In this document: piece by piece, positions 4,583 through 5,943 of the stretch
How positions within the stretch are numbered: position 1 is the first letter of the stretch
Layout: each line of letters begins with the position of its first letter
DNA from: an uncultured Acidimicrobiales bacterium
GTDB taxonomy: Bacteria > Actinomycetota > Acidimicrobiia > Acidimicrobiales > SZUA-35
Assembly: GCA_938028175.1 (NCBI GenBank)
Contig: CALJAE010000046.1
Span: 1-5,943 of the forward strand
Length of the DNA: 5,943 nt
Direction of reading: 5' to 3'
Made by a program: the position numbers and the translations under genes
Notes under the pieces: model-generated
The model's database searches: none
Seen by the model: the letters and a program-made list of their open reading frames with translations, nothing else
Told to the model about the DNA's origin: nothing

Positions 4583-5943
4583 TTATAGCTGTATCTGATT
4601 TGTGAAGTTACCAAAGCGGTGATTAGTTACGCTGATGGCTTGCTCTTTCAGGAAGCGCCTTAGCTCTAGGCGACCTTCGACTGTAACGTCTCTAGAGTCT
4701 AGGTAGATGCCAACTTTAGAAGCCCAAAGTTTTAGTTCCTCAGAGACCTCGCCGATAACGACTACTCCTTCAAGAGTCTTTGAACCACCCCGCAGACGTT
4801 CGAGCTTTTCGATCAGATTGCTAGAAGTTTCAGCTAGGAATACCTCAGTTGCGACGTTACATACTTCAGCTGCATGCTTTACTCGCTCTAGCTCAATCGC
4901 AGATGTATCCTCGCCTGCACAGATAGCCACCAGGTTCTTTGGCCGATATCTAAAAATATTCAACTCCGAAGTCAGCCCAGTTGGGTCATGAGCCTTTGAA
5001 TACTCAGAGTCCCAAGCAACCAAGTCAGTGGCTTTCGCACGTTCGAGCCAGTTCGAATCCTTAGTCTGCTCTTTATCTTCCCATATTCCAAGCTGATCCA
5101 GGTAGTTTGGACCTCCAGCCTTAGCACCAGGCCCAACATTTGATTTCTTCCACCCTCCAAAGGGCTGCCGCTGCACAATAGCGCCTGTAGTCGGCTTATT
5201 TACATAGGCATTACCGACTTCGACCTTGTCCATCCAAGTGCGTATCTCCTCGTGGTTCAGAGAATAGATGCCACCGGTCAAACCGTAATCGGTCGAATTC
5301 TGGATCCTGATAGCTTCATCGAGATTCTTGGCTTTAATAACCCCGAGTACAGGCCCGAAACACTCGGTCTGCGAAAACCAGGAGCCAGGTCGCACACCGG
5401 TTTTGACCCCTGGGGACCAAAGCTTTGGATCTCCCTTGAGATTCTGTGGCTTCACCAACCAGCGCTCCCCTGAATCAAGACTAGTAAACGCTCTTTGGAG
5501 GTTTCCTACGACAGGAAGAACTACATGAGCTAGATCAGACCCCAAATCGGTTGCATCGCCAATCGCATAACCTTGAACGGCATCTTTGAGCTGGTTTACG
5601 AACCTTTGTGTCTCACAGGCTCCATCTACACTGATAACTATCGAAGCAGCAGAGCACTTCTGGCCCGAGTGGCCGAATGCAGAGTACGCAATACCTTCAA
5701 CAGCTTGATCTACATCAGCCGCAGGCGTCACAATAATTGCATTTTTCCCGCTGGTTTCAGCGAACAGCTTTGCGCTCGGGTTCCATTGTTGAAACATTTG
5801 TGCTGTTTCACTTGCACCAGTTAAAATCACAGCCGGTGAACTCGAAACTAAGTGCTTGCTTGCTTCACCATCTTGCATAGGCAAGAATCTCAGAACCTTC
5901 TTATCGATTCCTGCAGCCCAACAACACTCTGCCACTATTCGGG
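4583..5943 (-). CDS. putA: proline utilisation protein PutA, C-terminal half (P5C dehydrogenase), 5' end beyond the window
   Basis: The frame is open to the right edge, so the start and any proline dehydrogenase domain lie outside. About 452 residues are present, numbered here from the GTG codon at 5935. The part seen is an aldehyde dehydrogenase domain that oxidises glutamate semialdehyde (from pyrroline-5-carboxylate) to glutamate with NAD. Landmarks are FAETSGKNAIIVT with general-base Glu60, GHSGQKCSAAS with nucleophile Cys94 (34 residues apart, the normal ALDH spacing), TECFGPV with Glu191, and QPFGGWKKS followed by GPGAKAGGPNYL (268-279), typical of P5C dehydrogenases and PutA. A long C-terminal region follows with ELNIFRYRP and, near the end, EGRLELRRFLKEQAISVT and HRFGN, which I associate with the actinobacterial-type bifunctional PutA. 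The gene ends in TAA. A stand-alone P5C dehydrogenase is possible but less likely given this extension. No terminator is visible after the stop. Confidence 0.9.
   Translation of the reverse strand, partial: RIVAECCWAAGIDKKVLRFLPMQDGEASKHLVSSSPAVILTGASETAQMFQQWNPSAKLFAETSGKNAIIVTPAADVDQAVEGIAYSAFGHSGQKCSAASIVISVDGACETQRFVNQLKDAVQGYAIGDATDLGSDLAHVVLPVVGNLQRAFTSLDSGERWLVKPQNLKGDPKLWSPGVKTGVRPGSWFSQTECFGPVLGVIKAKNLDEAIRIQNSTDYGLTGGIYSLNHEEIRTWMDKVEVGNAYVNKPTTGAIVQRQPFGGWKKSNVGPGAKAGGPNYLDQLGIWEDKEQTKDSNWLERAKATDLVAWDSEYSKAHDPTGLTSELNIFRYRPKNLVAICAGEDTSAIELERVKHAAEVCNVATEVFLAETSSNLIEKLERLRGGSKTLEGVVVIGEVSEELKLWASKVGIYLDSRDVTVEGRLELRRFLKEQAISVTNHRFGNFTNQIQL

Noticed and set aside
5050..5061. GTTCGAATCC, the classic T-arm sequence of a tRNA
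   Set aside because: The flanking bases do not pair as a T-stem, no acceptor or anticodon arm can be drawn around it, and it lies inside the intact putA reading frame.
5252..5824. Several + strand open frames of 66-83 codons under putA
   Set aside because: They overlap a well-conserved aldehyde dehydrogenase frame on the other strand and show no domain or ribosome binding site.

Overview
The window looks like a stretch of chromosome from a free-living actinobacterium with moderate GC content. The evidence is a PutA-type proline-catabolism protein with the long C-terminal region I associate with actinobacteria, a fused YibE/F-like membrane protein, a Flp pilin, and a small RadC-like protein of a kind I associate with actinobacteria. 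Base composition looks close to balanced by eye, lower than in soil actinomycetes, so an aquatic or marine lineage is plausible. The placement is an inference and is not proven. I see no phage, IS element, CRISPR array, tRNA or rRNA.

Layout from left to right. Positions 1-73 may hold the 3' tail of a + strand gene. It runs into a minus-strand WecG/TagA/CpsF-family glycosyltransferase (76-867). Upstream of that on the same strand is a complete NADP-type glutamate dehydrogenase, gdhA (956-2290); the 88-base gap between them carries a small hairpin that could be a weak terminator. A 93-base divergent promoter region separates gdhA from a + strand YibE/F-family multipass membrane protein with a histidine cluster near its N-terminus (2384-3790). 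That gene converges on a 59-residue Flp-type pilin on the minus strand (3839-4018), which has a strong ribosome binding site and a clear rho-independent terminator. A 165-base region (4019-4183) separates the pilin from a divergently read small protein with RadC/JAB-like features (4184-4576). That protein ends six bases before the stop of a minus-strand putA (4583 to beyond 5943), of which only the C-terminal aldehyde dehydrogenase half and the C-terminal extension are present.

Functionally, putA oxidises proline by way of pyrroline-5-carboxylate to glutamate, and gdhA interconverts glutamate with 2-oxoglutarate and ammonium. Two genes of nitrogen and amino-acid metabolism therefore lie about 2.3 kb apart but are not in one operon. 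The glycosyltransferase and the pilin are both cell-surface functions. The other genes have no evident link.

The least ordinary signals are a perfect 13-bp inverted repeat with a four-base loop inside the glycosyltransferase gene (771-800), and an identical 11-base motif placed upstream of both the pilin and the divergent RadC-like gene (4061-4071 and 4164-4174). No clearly new multi-gene system is visible. The pilin/RadC-like pair is the most open-ended part.
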